Translations under genes and position numbers: made by a program | Assembly: GCF_004005495.1 (NCBI RefSeq) | Contig: NZ_RZYA01000023.1 | Coordinates: 1 to 64,000 of the forward strand | DNA from: Streptomyces antnestii | GTDB taxonomy: Bacteria > Actinomycetota > Actinomycetes > Streptomycetales > Streptomycetaceae | Reading direction: 5' to 3' | DNA: 64,000 bases | Notes under the pieces: model-generated | Database searches by the model: none | The model's input: the letters and a program-made list of their open reading frames with translations, nothing else | Told to the model about the DNA's origin: nothing | Shown: positions 16,718-24,487 of the stretch, one piece after another | How positions within the stretch are numbered: the stretch's first letter is position 1 | Layout of the letters: each line of letters starts with the position of its first letter

Positions 16718-17026
16718 TTGAGTGTTGATAGCTTCGCGCCCGTGATCGTGTATCCGCTGTGGCATGTCGGCCACCAGAACGAAGCCGGCGACGACGGCTC
16801 GACAGTGCACGTCGATGAGAGTGGCGTGTTCTGCGACGAGTCGGACGGCGACGACGTAAAGCTGCTCGGTATCTACTCAACCCTTGAACGGGTTGAAGAG
16901 CGCGTGCGTCAGGCCCGACTCCTACCGGGCTTCCGTGAGGAACCGGAGTGCTTCTACTTCGACGCCTGCGAGCTCGACGAGGGCGATTGGACCGAGGGCT
17001 TCGTTCGAGTTCCGCCGGGCGAGTAG
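16718..17026 (+). CDS. DUF7336-like hypothetical protein
   Basis: 102 residues, acidic, with VIVYPLWHVGHQNEAGDDGS, VKLLGIYSTLERVEERVRQA and GFREEPECFYFDACELDEGD. This resembles a widespread short family (DUF7336 as I recall) of unknown function, recognised by the VYxLWH opening and the repeated YST..A..R core. The start is uncertain: TTG 16718 or GTG 16742, which is closer to the conserved part. It stands alone. Confidence 0.7.
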   Translation: MSVDSFAPVIVYPLWHVGHQNEAGDDGSTVHVDESGVFCDESDGDDVKLLGIYSTLERVEERVRQARLLPGFREEPECFYFDACELDEGDWTEGFVRVPPGE

Positions 17027-17188
17027 GCCCGTGGGCGGAGTCTTGGCGGGATGCCGTTCCGTGGCCACGTAAGCCCCGGCTGCTCCTTCAGGAACCCCGC
17101 CGAGCCGGCAGATCACCACGAACCGGACGTCAAGCGACTACGCCGAAGCCCTGGCCTTCCACGCAGGCGATCGCCCGTCCGATTTTGG

Positions 17189-17740
17189 TCACGCAGGCTT
17201 TGCTGACGATTTCGCGAACTCCGCCAGAAGCGACTCGCAGAACGCCTCCAGGTCGTCCGGCTTGCGGCTCGTGATCAGTGTGTTGGGTCCGTCGTCGCAG
17301 ATCCGCACCCGCTCGTCGACCCAGGTACCACCCGCATTACGGATGTCTGTGCGCAGACTCGGCCACGAGGTGAGTACCCGGTCGGTGACGACGTCCGCTT
17401 CGATGAGGGTCCATGGGGCGTGGCAGATAGCGGCTACCGGTCGGCCAAGGTCGAAGAAGTCGCGGACGAACGAGACGGCCTGGTCGTCCACCCGCAGCGC
17501 GTCGGGATTAGCCACCCCGCCGGGAAGCACGAGGCCGTCGAAGGACTCGGCCGTGACCTCGCCGATGATCTCATCCACGGGAAACGTGTCGGCCTTGTCG
17601 AGATGGTTGAAGGCCTGGATCCGCCCGGAATTCGTCGACACGAGGACAGGCTCATCGCCCGCGTCGACGACCGCCTGCCAGGGGCCGGTCAGTTCCACCT
17701 GCTCGACGCCCTCGGGCGCTGTCAGAAATGCAATGCGCAT
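17189..17740 (-). CDS. DJ-1/PfpI family protein
   Basis: 183 residues with the class I glutamine-amidotransferase-like fold. The nucleophile elbow AAICHAPWTLIEA holds the catalytic Cys followed by His, and the N-terminal Glu of the family lies in PEGVEQVEL. Members include intracellular proteases, chaperones and methylglyoxal-detoxifying enzymes. The ATG at 17740 begins the conserved MRIAFLTAPEG. It stands alone between the DUF7336-like gene and a small membrane protein. Confidence 0.88.
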   Translation of the reverse strand: MRIAFLTAPEGVEQVELTGPWQAVVDAGDEPVLVSTNSGRIQAFNHLDKADTFPVDEIIGEVTAESFDGLVLPGGVANPDALRVDDQAVSFVRDFFDLGRPVAAICHAPWTLIEADVVTDRVLTSWPSLRTDIRNAGGTWVDERVRICDDGPNTLITSRKPDDLEAFCESLLAEFAKSSAKPA

Positions 17741-18281
17741 GGCTGCTCAAACTCCCTTGCTGCTCTGCTGATTGACGACGTACAGCCTTCGACGCCGGCT
17801 TCGGCGAGCTCGCCCTGCCCGTCGGCAGCGCAGCAACTCCTCGCCGTAAGGGAGGAGCACGCACGTGCCGATTGCGAGCGCTATACCCATGAGATAGCCG
17901 CGGGGCAGCGGCCGTCGGCGGGGCAGGAGCCGCCATGCGTCCGGGTCCGACCGGCCAGCGTCCAATAGGGACTTGACCTGGTCGCCGTGCAGGCACATCA
18001 ACGAGGCGAGCGCGGCGAAGGGCAGTGACTCCTCGCCCTTCGTCGACGAGCGAAGTGGACGATGGCACGATGACCCGCCTGCGTTTGGCGATGCTGGTGA
18101 AGGCGAGTACACCGATAACGCCGACGATCATCATGATCACGCCGACGATCATCATGATCACGCCGACGATCATCTTGATCACGCCGACTGCATCGAGGTT
18201 GACGCTTCGCATATGCCAGTCGGTGCCGAAGGTGAGAATGGCGCCTGCGCCGATGAGAAGAATGCATCCGCCTAAGCCCAT
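17652..18281 (-). CDS. DUF6458-like small membrane protein with expanded helix
   Basis: From ATG 18281 (GGAGG 8 nt upstream) the protein starts MGLGGCILLIGAGAILTFGT then DWHMRSVNLDAVGVI, the pattern of DUF6458 proteins, which normally have two membrane helices and about 80 residues. Here the second helix holds three copies of a 7-residue unit (MIVGVIM-like) encoded by a 21-bp tandem repeat. After FTSIAKRRRVIVP the frame runs on for about 140 residues of unlikely sequence to 17652, overlapping the PfpI gene. I think a frameshift near 18050 removed the normal stop. The real end is uncertain. Confidence 0.5.
   Translation of the reverse strand: MGLGGCILLIGAGAILTFGTDWHMRSVNLDAVGVIKMIVGVIMMIVGVIMMIVGVIGVLAFTSIAKRRRVIVPSSTSLVDEGRGVTALRRARLVDVPARRPGQVPIGRWPVGPGRMAAPAPPTAAAPRLSHGYSARNRHVRAPPLRRGVAALPTGRASSPKPASKAVRRQSAEQQGSLSSHAHCISDSARGRRAGGTDRPLAGGRRRGR
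18120..18182. repeat. 21-bp tandem repeat, three units
   Basis: Units GCCGACGATCATCATGATCA plus C occupy 18120-18140, 18141-18161 and 18162-18182; the first base of unit one and one base of the third differ. The repeat is in frame and adds 7 residues per unit to a membrane helix. Confidence 0.9.
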
Positions 18282-18862
18282 GGGATTCGCCTCCGGTGTC
18301 GGTGGGGATGGAGCAGGTCGCCCTCGGGTACCCGCAGCGTTCACCGCCATGCAGATCTGGGGTCCAGTGATGACCGGCCGGATATACACATGTGCCCCCG
18401 GGCCTGCGCCAGCACTCCAGCCGGACCCGCAAGCGTGTGACCGCGCCGCGTGGCAGGGCCCGGCTTCGCGCTTGTCGGTGGTGTTCCATGAGCCCCGACC
18501 GAGGTGATGGACTGATGTGGCTGTTGGACCGGCGAGGCCACATGCTGGCACCGGTTCGGTGGGTACATGCGTCTGTGTGTACTTCTTGGGCGCGGTGCCG
18601 TACGAGCTGTTCCCGATAGAATGGGCAGGTCCGGACCGCTTCGCAGCGGGCGGTGCATGTGGACCTCAGCCGGGAGCCGTTCCAGCAGAGCGGATGACAA
18701 GGAACCGTCGGTGACCGCGCGCGAGGCGCCAGGGACGGCGGTCAAGCGAAACTGGCCTTGGTACAGGCCTTGGTACAGGCGTTGGTGCAGGCCTTGATCG
18801 GGTCGGGCAGGCCGACGCCACCGCACGATTCTCGCCACGTGGAGACGTGAGGAGGGATGTCA
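18282..18862. other. Long intergenic region
   Basis: About 580 bases with no recognisable gene. It contains the 12-bp tandem repeat at 18754-18801 and the ribosome site of the STAS gene (GAGGAGGG, 18849-18856). Confidence 0.4.
18754..18801. repeat. 12-bp tandem repeat, four units
   Basis: GGCCTTGGTACA occurs exactly twice (18754-18765, 18766-18777), followed by GGCGTTGGTGCA and the weak GGCCTTGATCGG. It lies about 60 bp upstream of the STAS gene. Confidence 0.8.
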
Positions 18863-19270
18863 ATGCGCACGAACATCATCCGGCACGAGAACATGATGGT
18901 GAGCTACGACGAGGTCAACGGCTGGGCCGTCATCGAGGTCGACGGTGAGGTCGACGCCCACACCGCACCCATGATTCGCGAAGGCGTGATCAAGTTGCTC
19001 GATGAGGGACACCGCCACTTCGTCCTGGACCTGGGCTTTGTCACCTTCATGGATTCGATGGGGCTGGGCATGATCGTGGCGATCACCAAACGCGTCCGTG
19101 AACGTGAAGGCGCGCTGCGTTTCGCTTCCGTCCCGAGCCGGGTGCTGAGGCTCTTCGAGCTGAGTGGCCTGCGCGGGAGCTACGAGTTTCACGCCTCGAC
19201 AGCGGAAGCGACGGGATCTGCTCCCTTGCCCGGTAGCCTCGCGCACTGGCCGAATGCCCCGGCCGACTGA
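18863..19270 (+). CDS. STAS-domain anti-sigma factor antagonist
   Basis: 135 residues. The STAS core AVIEVDGEVDAHTAPMIREG and the phosphorylation-loop motif FVTFMDSMGLG (Ser65 as likely phospho-acceptor) match RsbV/SpoIIAA-type antagonists, which bind an anti-sigma kinase when dephosphorylated and so release a stress sigma factor. ATG 18863 was preferred over ATG 18857 because GGAGGG directly abuts the earlier one. No cognate kinase or sigma gene is adjacent. The last 35 residues are not conserved. Confidence 0.88.
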   Translation: MRTNIIRHENMMVSYDEVNGWAVIEVDGEVDAHTAPMIREGVIKLLDEGHRHFVLDLGFVTFMDSMGLGMIVAITKRVREREGALRFASVPSRVLRLFELSGLRGSYEFHASTAEATGSAPLPGSLAHWPNAPAD

Positions 19271-19647
19271 AGAGAGGCGCCATTCTGGGCGGGGCATCGT
19301 GCCCGGTGCTCCGAAAGACGCATAGGGATTTCCGTCCCCGCCGATCATTGGCGACGGCACATGCTCCGCGTCGCTCCAGCCGAACGTGCACCGCTCGCCG
19401 TCTCCGCGGCCGCGCTCCGTTCGGTCGATCACCAGGGTGGCGGTGGGCAGTTCGTCCAACATGGTCAGAGCGCGCTTCAGCCGGCACGCCACCAGAACCG
19501 GCAGTCGGTCGAGGTTCCGGCGGGGCGTTGGAGCGGTACGTGGACGCGACTATTCCGGTCGCTGACGGTCTCCGCATCCGGCAGGGCGGCGCGTCGGGGC
19601 GGGGCCGATCGTCGCAGCGCGGAACCCGTGAGCAAACCAGCCCTCCG
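19271..19647. other. Intergenic region, no gene supported
   Basis: About 380 bases between the STAS and HAD genes. Open frames exist on both strands but I recognise no family and see no ribosome site. It could hold a decayed gene. Confidence 0.35.
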
Positions 19648-20325
19648 CTAACCGCTCACCTGGGCGAGGACGCTCGTGTCGAGCTGGCCGAGGAGGTCTG
19701 CGGGGCTGTCGTACACGGCAGCAGCCCCCGCCTCTTCGAGGTCCGTACGCGGGATGCCCCCGCAGAGTACGGCGATGGCGCGCACACCTGCCGCGGTGGC
19801 CGCCCTCATGTCCCAGACCGTGTCTCCTACGAACACCGCCTGGTCGGCATCCGTTTCTGCCAGTTCCAGTGCCCGGTGCACGGGATCGGGAGCAGGTTTT
19901 CCCTCGGCCACGTCGTCCGCGCCGGCCACACCCCAGATGACGTCGTCCGCGCCAATGGCGCGGCGGAGAGACTTCAGCTCCGGGTCCCCGGCTGAGGTGG
20001 CCAGAACGATGCGCCAGCCTCGGCCGGCAAGATTTCTGAGCAGGTCCTGGGCGCCTTGCAACTGTGGCAGCCGATCGTTGTAGGTGCCGTACAACGCGGT
20101 GTGCGCGGCACTGATCTGTGCGTCCTGTTCCTTGTCACGGTTCTTACCGAGGAGGTGGGTGAGGATGTCGTCGGAGCCGAGCCCGATCGCGCGGTGGACG
20201 TCGTGCATCGGGACGTCGTGCCCGGCCTGTCGGAACGCTTCCCACCACGTCACGACGTGCAGATGATTGGTGTCGACGAGTGTGCCGTCGACGTCGAACA
20301 GAGCGGCGCGTGCCACGAGCCCCAC
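19648..20325 (-). CDS. HAD-family phosphatase
   Basis: 225 residues with all HAD motifs: I at FDVDGTLVDT (nucleophile Asp), II at VLATSAG, III Lys in EGKPAPDP, and IV at VFVGDTVWD. A helical cap between motifs I and II marks it as subclass I (phosphoglycolate phosphatase or beta-phosphoglucomutase-like). The substrate is unknown. About 250 bp upstream lies a diverged copy of the region that precedes the methyltransferase at 16.4 kb. Confidence 0.88.
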   Translation of the reverse strand: MGLVARAALFDVDGTLVDTNHLHVVTWWEAFRQAGHDVPMHDVHRAIGLGSDDILTHLLGKNRDKEQDAQISAAHTALYGTYNDRLPQLQGAQDLLRNLAGRGWRIVLATSAGDPELKSLRRAIGADDVIWGVAGADDVAEGKPAPDPVHRALELAETDADQAVFVGDTVWDMRAATAAGVRAIAVLCGGIPRTDLEEAGAAAVYDSPADLLGQLDTSVLAQVSG

Positions 20326-20571
20326 CTGCCTTTCGATGTGTCATGGTCGTGACCGCATTTGCTTCTGAGGATGGCGCATTACCAGGCAGAGGACATCTTG
20401 CCGGCGTCGCTGACGACGGTGGCGGCACTCAGCTGGGTGCGGCTGGTTCCGCGGGCTTCCCCCCTCGGAGGGAGAAGTCCTCGGCGTTTCCTTGACAGGG
20501 GGCGCGAGGCCGTCGACGGACTGACTTTAATGAGAGCTCTCGGCCTATTCGGAGTGACGCCCCTCCAGTGT

Positions 20572-20760
20572 TAGGCCACGCAGCCCGTTGGGGAAACCTT
20601 CAGTATCTCGCGGGCTGCGCTCTCAGGCTGCAACCAGTGACACGAGTGCTCATCAGGACAAGAAAGACAGGTGGGTCCCCTGAGGCGGTCGTGGGCCCCC
20701 TACTCAAAGGCAGGCGGCAGGCTATACGCCGCTCGGCGGATTGCCAGGTCACCGGGGGGC
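20572..20760 (-). repeat. Diverged duplicate of 16452-16640
   Basis: Contains GACACGAGTGCTCATCAGGA and GCTCGGCGGATTGCCAGGTC in the same order as at 16.4-16.6 kb. On the minus strand it encodes LRGPTCLSCPDEHSC and stops at 20573 (TAA), against LQGPMCRSCPCGHSC in the other copy. Several differences are synonymous, suggesting that the stretch was translated. Confidence 0.55.
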
Positions 20761-20807
20761 GCTGAAAGTAGTGGCACCATTCGTCGCCGATTGTCCTGGA
20801 GGCAGCA

Positions 20808-21143
20808 TTGAGTCCCCGTCCTCACGAGCAGCGGAGCGATGAGCCTGCGGAGAAAGTCCCTGAGGGGCCGGTGCTGAAGCGGGAGGGCGGAGTAGGCCAG
20901 CCCCAGCCCGGAGCCTTCGACGCCGTAGTCGATCAAGCGGCAGGTGTGATCATCGCCGTTGGACGGATGTCCTCGGCCGAAGCCTGGGACGTCCTGCGTG
21001 AGACGTCGATGCGCACGGACATCAAGCTCCGTCATGTTGCTGAGCTGCTCGTCGAATGGGGCCGCTCGGGCGTGTTGTGCGCCGACATCCGTACAGAGCT
21101 GGCTCGCCAGTTCGCCCAGCGAAGGCAGGCGCCCGAGATCTGA
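20808..21143 (+). CDS. ANTAR-domain protein
   Basis: 111 residues. Residues 38-95 match the ANTAR RNA-binding fold (AAGVIIAVGRMSSAEAWDVL then RETSMRTDIKLRHVAELLVE). ANTAR proteins act as antiterminators, usually with a GAF or STAS sensor domain, which is absent here. The start is TTG 20808, supported by GGAGG (20798-20802) 5 nt upstream. A STAS-ANTAR fusion is encoded 0.8 kb away on the other strand. Confidence 0.82.
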   Translation: MSPRPHEQRSDEPAEKVPEGPVLKREGGVGQPQPGAFDAVVDQAAGVIIAVGRMSSAEAWDVLRETSMRTDIKLRHVAELLVEWGRSGVLCADIRTELARQFAQRRQAPEI

Positions 21144-21302
21144 CGAAGTGCACGTGCTGCGCCAACGCATGAGGATTGGGTATTCGGAGAGGTGGTCAGA
21201 CGTCGGCAGGAAGCGAACGGCGTTACGTGTCCTGGCGGTTGGGTACCCGGCCGCCATGGACTGTTTGGGGCAACTCGAACACGGCCGATCCGGCAATACG
21301 TG

Positions 21303-21637
21303 ATGATGAGGCGCCCGAGAACGGTCGTTGTGACGGGTGCGAGCGGAAGTGTGGGCCGTACGGCCTTGGCTGCTGCCGCCCACGGGGACAAGGTTGCCCT
21401 CTCGGCCCGGGGAGCGTCGGACTGGACTGGACTGGACTGGACTGGCTGCGCCAGCGGATGAGGTGCGGGATGCAGGCGGCAAGGCCCTCGTCGTCATCTT
21501 CGAATGGGGCCGATGCCAAGGCCGTTGAGTGTGCTGCTCGACAAGTGGTGGACGTGTTTGACCCAACCGACGTTCGGGTCAACAACGCGTTCGCCGGAGT
21601 CTTCGCCCCTGTCGCCGAGGTCACGCCCGACGAGTAG
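21303..21637 (+). pseudogene. Short-chain dehydrogenase, N-terminal remnant
   Basis: The frame from ATG 21303 reads PRTVVVTGASGSVGRTALAA (NAD(P)-binding motif), then breaks at a GGACT repeat. The protein continues in other frames as PADEVRDAGGKALVV and QVVDVFDPTDVRVNNAFAGV, ending TPDE followed by TAG where family members continue with Tyr. At least two frameshifts are present and the catalytic YxxxK half is missing. Confidence 0.85.
21419..21443. repeat. Pentanucleotide repeat (GGACT)x5
   Basis: Five perfect GGACT units inside the dehydrogenase pseudogene. Their number sets the reading frame, and the present number takes the frame to a stop at 21461. Confidence 0.95.
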
Positions 21638-21914
21638 CGAGGATGTCCCCTTGAAAGACTGCGTCGCCAAGGACCTCAAGCACCGCAGGATCGGCTCCTC
21701 GAGCCTGCTTGTGGCCCGGGGGCGTGAACCCGATTCGGCCCTGGTTGCGGTGCTCCGTCAGGGCCTCGAGCACGGGAGCGCGTGACTGATCCTTTTCGGA
21801 GTGCATGGCACACGGGCTCCCGAGTCGGCGGAAGATCGATGGGGCTGTTGAATGTCGTGCACCTACCCGCCCGGGCGCGTGGAGGTGTGTGACCGTGGCG
21901 GGACGGGCCGGCGC

Positions 21915-22649
21915 TTACGTTTTCTGCAGTTCTGTGATGCTCGCGGCGACTTGGTGCCGGATCGGCACCGGGAGCGGTTCACCCGTGACAGATCGGACGA
22001 GGTCGTCGGCCACCTTGTGGAGTTTGGTGTTCGTGTTCTGGGACACCGAGACCAGGACGGACCACGCGTCCTCGGGTTCCAGCCCGAAGGTAGCCATCAG
22101 GACGCCCCGGGCGAGGTCGATGACGGGCCGGGTCTTCATGGCCCTCCGGAGTTGGGCGAGTTCGATCCGGTCGACCTCGCCTGACGAGGGCGCCTCGTGG
22201 CCGTGGTTTTCGCGGTCCTCATTCGGGCCCTGTCCTGGCCCGGCCCGCTTATCCAAGGTGGCGAAAAGAGACAGAGTGCCAGTGCCTGTGAGTATGCGGT
22301 GCACCTCAGGACTGCAAGCTTGGAGAAATATGCTCTTGCCTTCGTTCAGGGCGCGGCGCTGCTCACTCAGCAGAACGTTGAGGCCGGAACAATCGCAGAA
22401 GTTGACCTTACTGAGATCGAGATCGATTCCGTCGCTCGACTGGAGCAGGGCCCGGCGCAAACCGTTCTGCAACGCCTGCTGGCTGACGATGTCGGCGGCC
22501 CCGGACACCGTCACGAGCATGCGCTCCGGCGCAGGCTCCATCGTGATGGTGAGCGGTGGCTCGTGGTCGGTGGACGGGTGTGCAGACACGTGTGGCTGGA
22601 CACCTTGCACCGCTGTGTTCTTCGTCGATAGACCTGCGCGTCCTGGCAT
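21915..22649 (-). CDS. STAS-ANTAR fusion regulator
   Basis: 244 residues. Residues about 35-135 form a STAS domain (LTITMEPAPERMLVTVSGAA, with VNFCDCSGLNVL as the phospho-loop). Residues about 175-235 form an ANTAR domain (RPVIDLARGVLMATFGLEPE then AWSVLVSVSQNTNTKLHKVA). This architecture couples partner-switch signalling to RNA antitermination. ATG 22649 has GGAG 8 nt upstream; the frame is open to 22715. TTGACG on the minus strand near 22720 is a possible -35. It is divergent from an HTH gene. Confidence 0.88.
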   Translation of the reverse strand: MPGRAGLSTKNTAVQGVQPHVSAHPSTDHEPPLTITMEPAPERMLVTVSGAADIVSQQALQNGLRRALLQSSDGIDLDLSKVNFCDCSGLNVLLSEQRRALNEGKSIFLQACSPEVHRILTGTGTLSLFATLDKRAGPGQGPNEDRENHGHEAPSSGEVDRIELAQLRRAMKTRPVIDLARGVLMATFGLEPEDAWSVLVSVSQNTNTKLHKVADDLVRSVTGEPLPVPIRHQVAASITELQKT

Positions 22650-22768
22650 AGCAGCCACTCCATCGCGGTTCGTGCGTCTTCCCCTCCTCAAGACTCTGCC
22701 CGCGGCACCGCACACGTCAATAGATACACGAAATTCGATTCGCCTTTTTAAATACGTGAATCAAACAC

Positions 22769-22774
22769 TACCCT
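22769..22774 (+). promoter_or_regulatory. -10 box of HTH gene
   Basis: TACCCT lies 7 nt before ATG 22782, no Shine-Dalgarno is present, and the upstream 22740-22765 is AT-rich, so a leaderless message is plausible. Confidence 0.45.
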
Positions 22775-22781
22775 TGGCTGT

Positions 22782-23153
22782 ATGCGTGGAGTACCGGAAT
22801 CACACACCGGCTGGACGTTCCTCACCAGCCACGCTCGCGTGCTGGCCGCGATCGCCGAGAACCCCACTACCCGTATCCGGGATATGGCGGTCAGATGTCA
22901 GCTCACCGAGCGTGCGGTCCAGAAGATCGTCGCGGATTTGGAGCGGGACGGCTATCTCACGCACACCCGCAGGGGGCGCTCCAACACATATCGCGTCGAG
23001 GACGGGACCGTCCTCCGTCACCCTGCCGAGTGCGGGTTGAGCGTGGCTGATCTTCTGGCTCTCCTCGTCGAGCACGATACGGCGCACCAGGACACGCCGC
23101 ATGCCGTGCAGGCGACCGCACGATGGCAGAGACCTGAAGCCGCACCGAAGTAG
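22782..23153 (+). CDS. Winged-helix (MarR-like) regulator
   Basis: 123 residues beginning RGVPESHTGWTFLTSHARVL and continuing with a winged helix-turn-helix: ARVLAAIAENPTTRIRDMAV, QLTERAVQKIVADLERDGYL, then the wing THTRRGRSNTYRV. The C-terminal region (RHPAECGLSVADLLALL) matches a family of short single-domain Streptomyces regulators. Its ligand and target are unknown. It is divergent from the STAS-ANTAR gene and separated from it by 132 bp. Confidence 0.85.
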   Translation: MRGVPESHTGWTFLTSHARVLAAIAENPTTRIRDMAVRCQLTERAVQKIVADLERDGYLTHTRRGRSNTYRVEDGTVLRHPAECGLSVADLLALLVEHDTAHQDTPHAVQATARWQRPEAAPK

Positions 23154-23253
23154 CGCAGGGTGAGACCCAGGGATCGACCTGCCTCCCGGACAGGATTCGC
23201 ACCCCTGGGTTCGCGTGGTCACACCTGCCGGACCTGCCCCGTCGTGCCGAGAA

Positions 23254-23502
23254 TCAACCGGAGGGTTCGTCCGGCACAGGGTGCTCGGGATTCGGGCTCC
23301 CGGAGTGAGGCGCGCCCCGTCGGCCTGTGCCCGCCTCATCCGTGTCGGGGATCTCCGGGTCGGGCTCGGGCTGCTCCTCGTCGGCGGGCCGTGTCCACTC
23401 GTCGGCGGCCTCCCACGGGTCCGGGCCGGTGCCGGCCTGCTGATCCGGCGGGTCCCTAGGTGTGGGCTCCGAGTTCGTTGCTTTCGGCTTGTCCTCACTC
23501 AC
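23254..23502 (-). CDS. Small acidic hypothetical protein
   Basis: 82 residues, rich in Pro, Glu and Asp, probably disordered (SEDKPKATNSEPTPRDPPDQ ... PEHPVPDEPSG). The ending VPDEPSG recurs in many short Streptomyces proteins of unknown function. The start is GTG 23502 with a GA-rich stretch upstream (GAAGAAGCGAGAG). No function can be suggested. Confidence 0.55.
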   Translation of the reverse strand: MSEDKPKATNSEPTPRDPPDQQAGTGPDPWEAADEWTRPADEEQPEPDPEIPDTDEAGTGRRGAPHSGSPNPEHPVPDEPSG

Positions 23503-23911
23503 AGTGCTCTCGCTTCTTCGGTGGGCTTGTGTGCGTGTTCGACACGCGGGTACCCCTCGCGCAGAGACGATGCGGGGCGTGTGCGCCTCCGGGCGGGGAC
23601 GATCCGCGGGGGTCCTGGTCCGGGCCCGCAGGTTCCGTCCGGGTCTCCGCCAATCCAGTTCAAGGCGGAAGAGTGGAAGTCGCGACAGCAGTGCGGCATG
23701 AGGGTGGTCGGCAGCAGGGGTTGTTGGGTATTCGCGGGCACGAGTACGGACATACAGCCGGCACGTGAGAGCTCAACTACCGGGGACAGGGTGAGGGCTG
23801 AGCGCGAGACACGGCGGGAAGTGCCGGGACCACGTCGGTGAGGCGGCGGACGCGCTGGCCCCGGACCAAGAAGTGCAGGAAGACGGCGAGCAAAGAAGTA
23901 CGTGACGTGAC
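23503..23911. other. Intergenic region, no gene supported
   Basis: About 410 bases. A minus frame gives FAVFLHFLVRGQRVRRLTDV, which could be the remains of a membrane protein, but I cannot place it. Confidence 0.3.
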
Positions 23912-24487
23912 CTATGGGAGGGCGGCGACCGCCACGCCGAGGTCGGAAAGCAGTCCCGCGTACGCGCTCTTCCGATCGTCGGCTCTGAGAACCGCTGACG
24001 GATGGATGGTACAGACGAGGCTTCGACTTCCCTGATCGCCGCCTGGCTCGCGACCCGAGGTGCCGTTCTCGTCGATGCTGTGCCCGAGTTCGTCCCACGC
24101 GGGGGCGGACAGCAGGATGCCTCGCTGCTCGCCCACCCGGAAGGAGCTGCCCAGCAGCGCCTTCCCAGCGGTGGCACCCAGCGCTACGACGACGTCGGGA
24201 TCGACCGACTTCAGCTCGGCGACGAGCCACGGCCGACAAGCTGTCATCTCGTGAAGGTCGGGCGCTTTGTGTATGCGCCGTTTGCTCGGACCTTCTCGGC
24301 TGAATTTGAAATGCTTCACCGCGTTCGTGAGATAGGTGCTTCCCTCTTCGATACCGAGCTCGCCCAGGGCTTTGCGCAGCAGATGCCCCGCCGGTCCGAC
24401 GAAAGGGCGTCCTTGCAGGTCCTCCTGGTCACCCGGCTTTTCTCCGCTCAGCATGATGCGAGCGGATCTGGTTCCGGCGCCGAACAC
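23912..24487 (-). CDS. UdgX-family uracil-DNA glycosylase, N-terminally shortened
   Basis: 191 residues. KRRIH (His73) is the UdgX signature; in UdgX that His attacks the abasic sugar and the enzyme stays covalently bound to DNA. GPAGHLLRKAL and TIHPSAVLRADD also match. The first motif reads GEKPGDQED instead of the usual GEQPGDQED. Family members carry an N-terminal CxxC pair of 4Fe-4S ligands before an ATQTVFG motif. Here ATQTVFG is present upstream of the GTG start in the same frame, but the Cys pair is replaced by unrelated sequence that overlaps the end of ku. The cluster, and perhaps activity, may be lost. Confidence 0.75.
   Translation of the reverse strand: MFGAGTRSARIMLSGEKPGDQEDLQGRPFVGPAGHLLRKALGELGIEEGSTYLTNAVKHFKFSREGPSKRRIHKAPDLHEMTACRPWLVAELKSVDPDVVVALGATAGKALLGSSFRVGEQRGILLSAPAWDELGHSIDENGTSGREPGGDQGSRSLVCTIHPSAVLRADDRKSAYAGLLSDLGVAVAALP

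Noticed and set aside
17747-18112. Minus-strand ORF with a possible membrane segment
   Set aside because: It overlaps the DUF6458-like frame, has no ribosome site and no recognised family; it may be the remains of the frameshifted 3' part but cannot be supported.
18120-18182. Possible CRISPR-like repeat array
   Set aside because: Units are contiguous without spacers and lie inside a coding frame.
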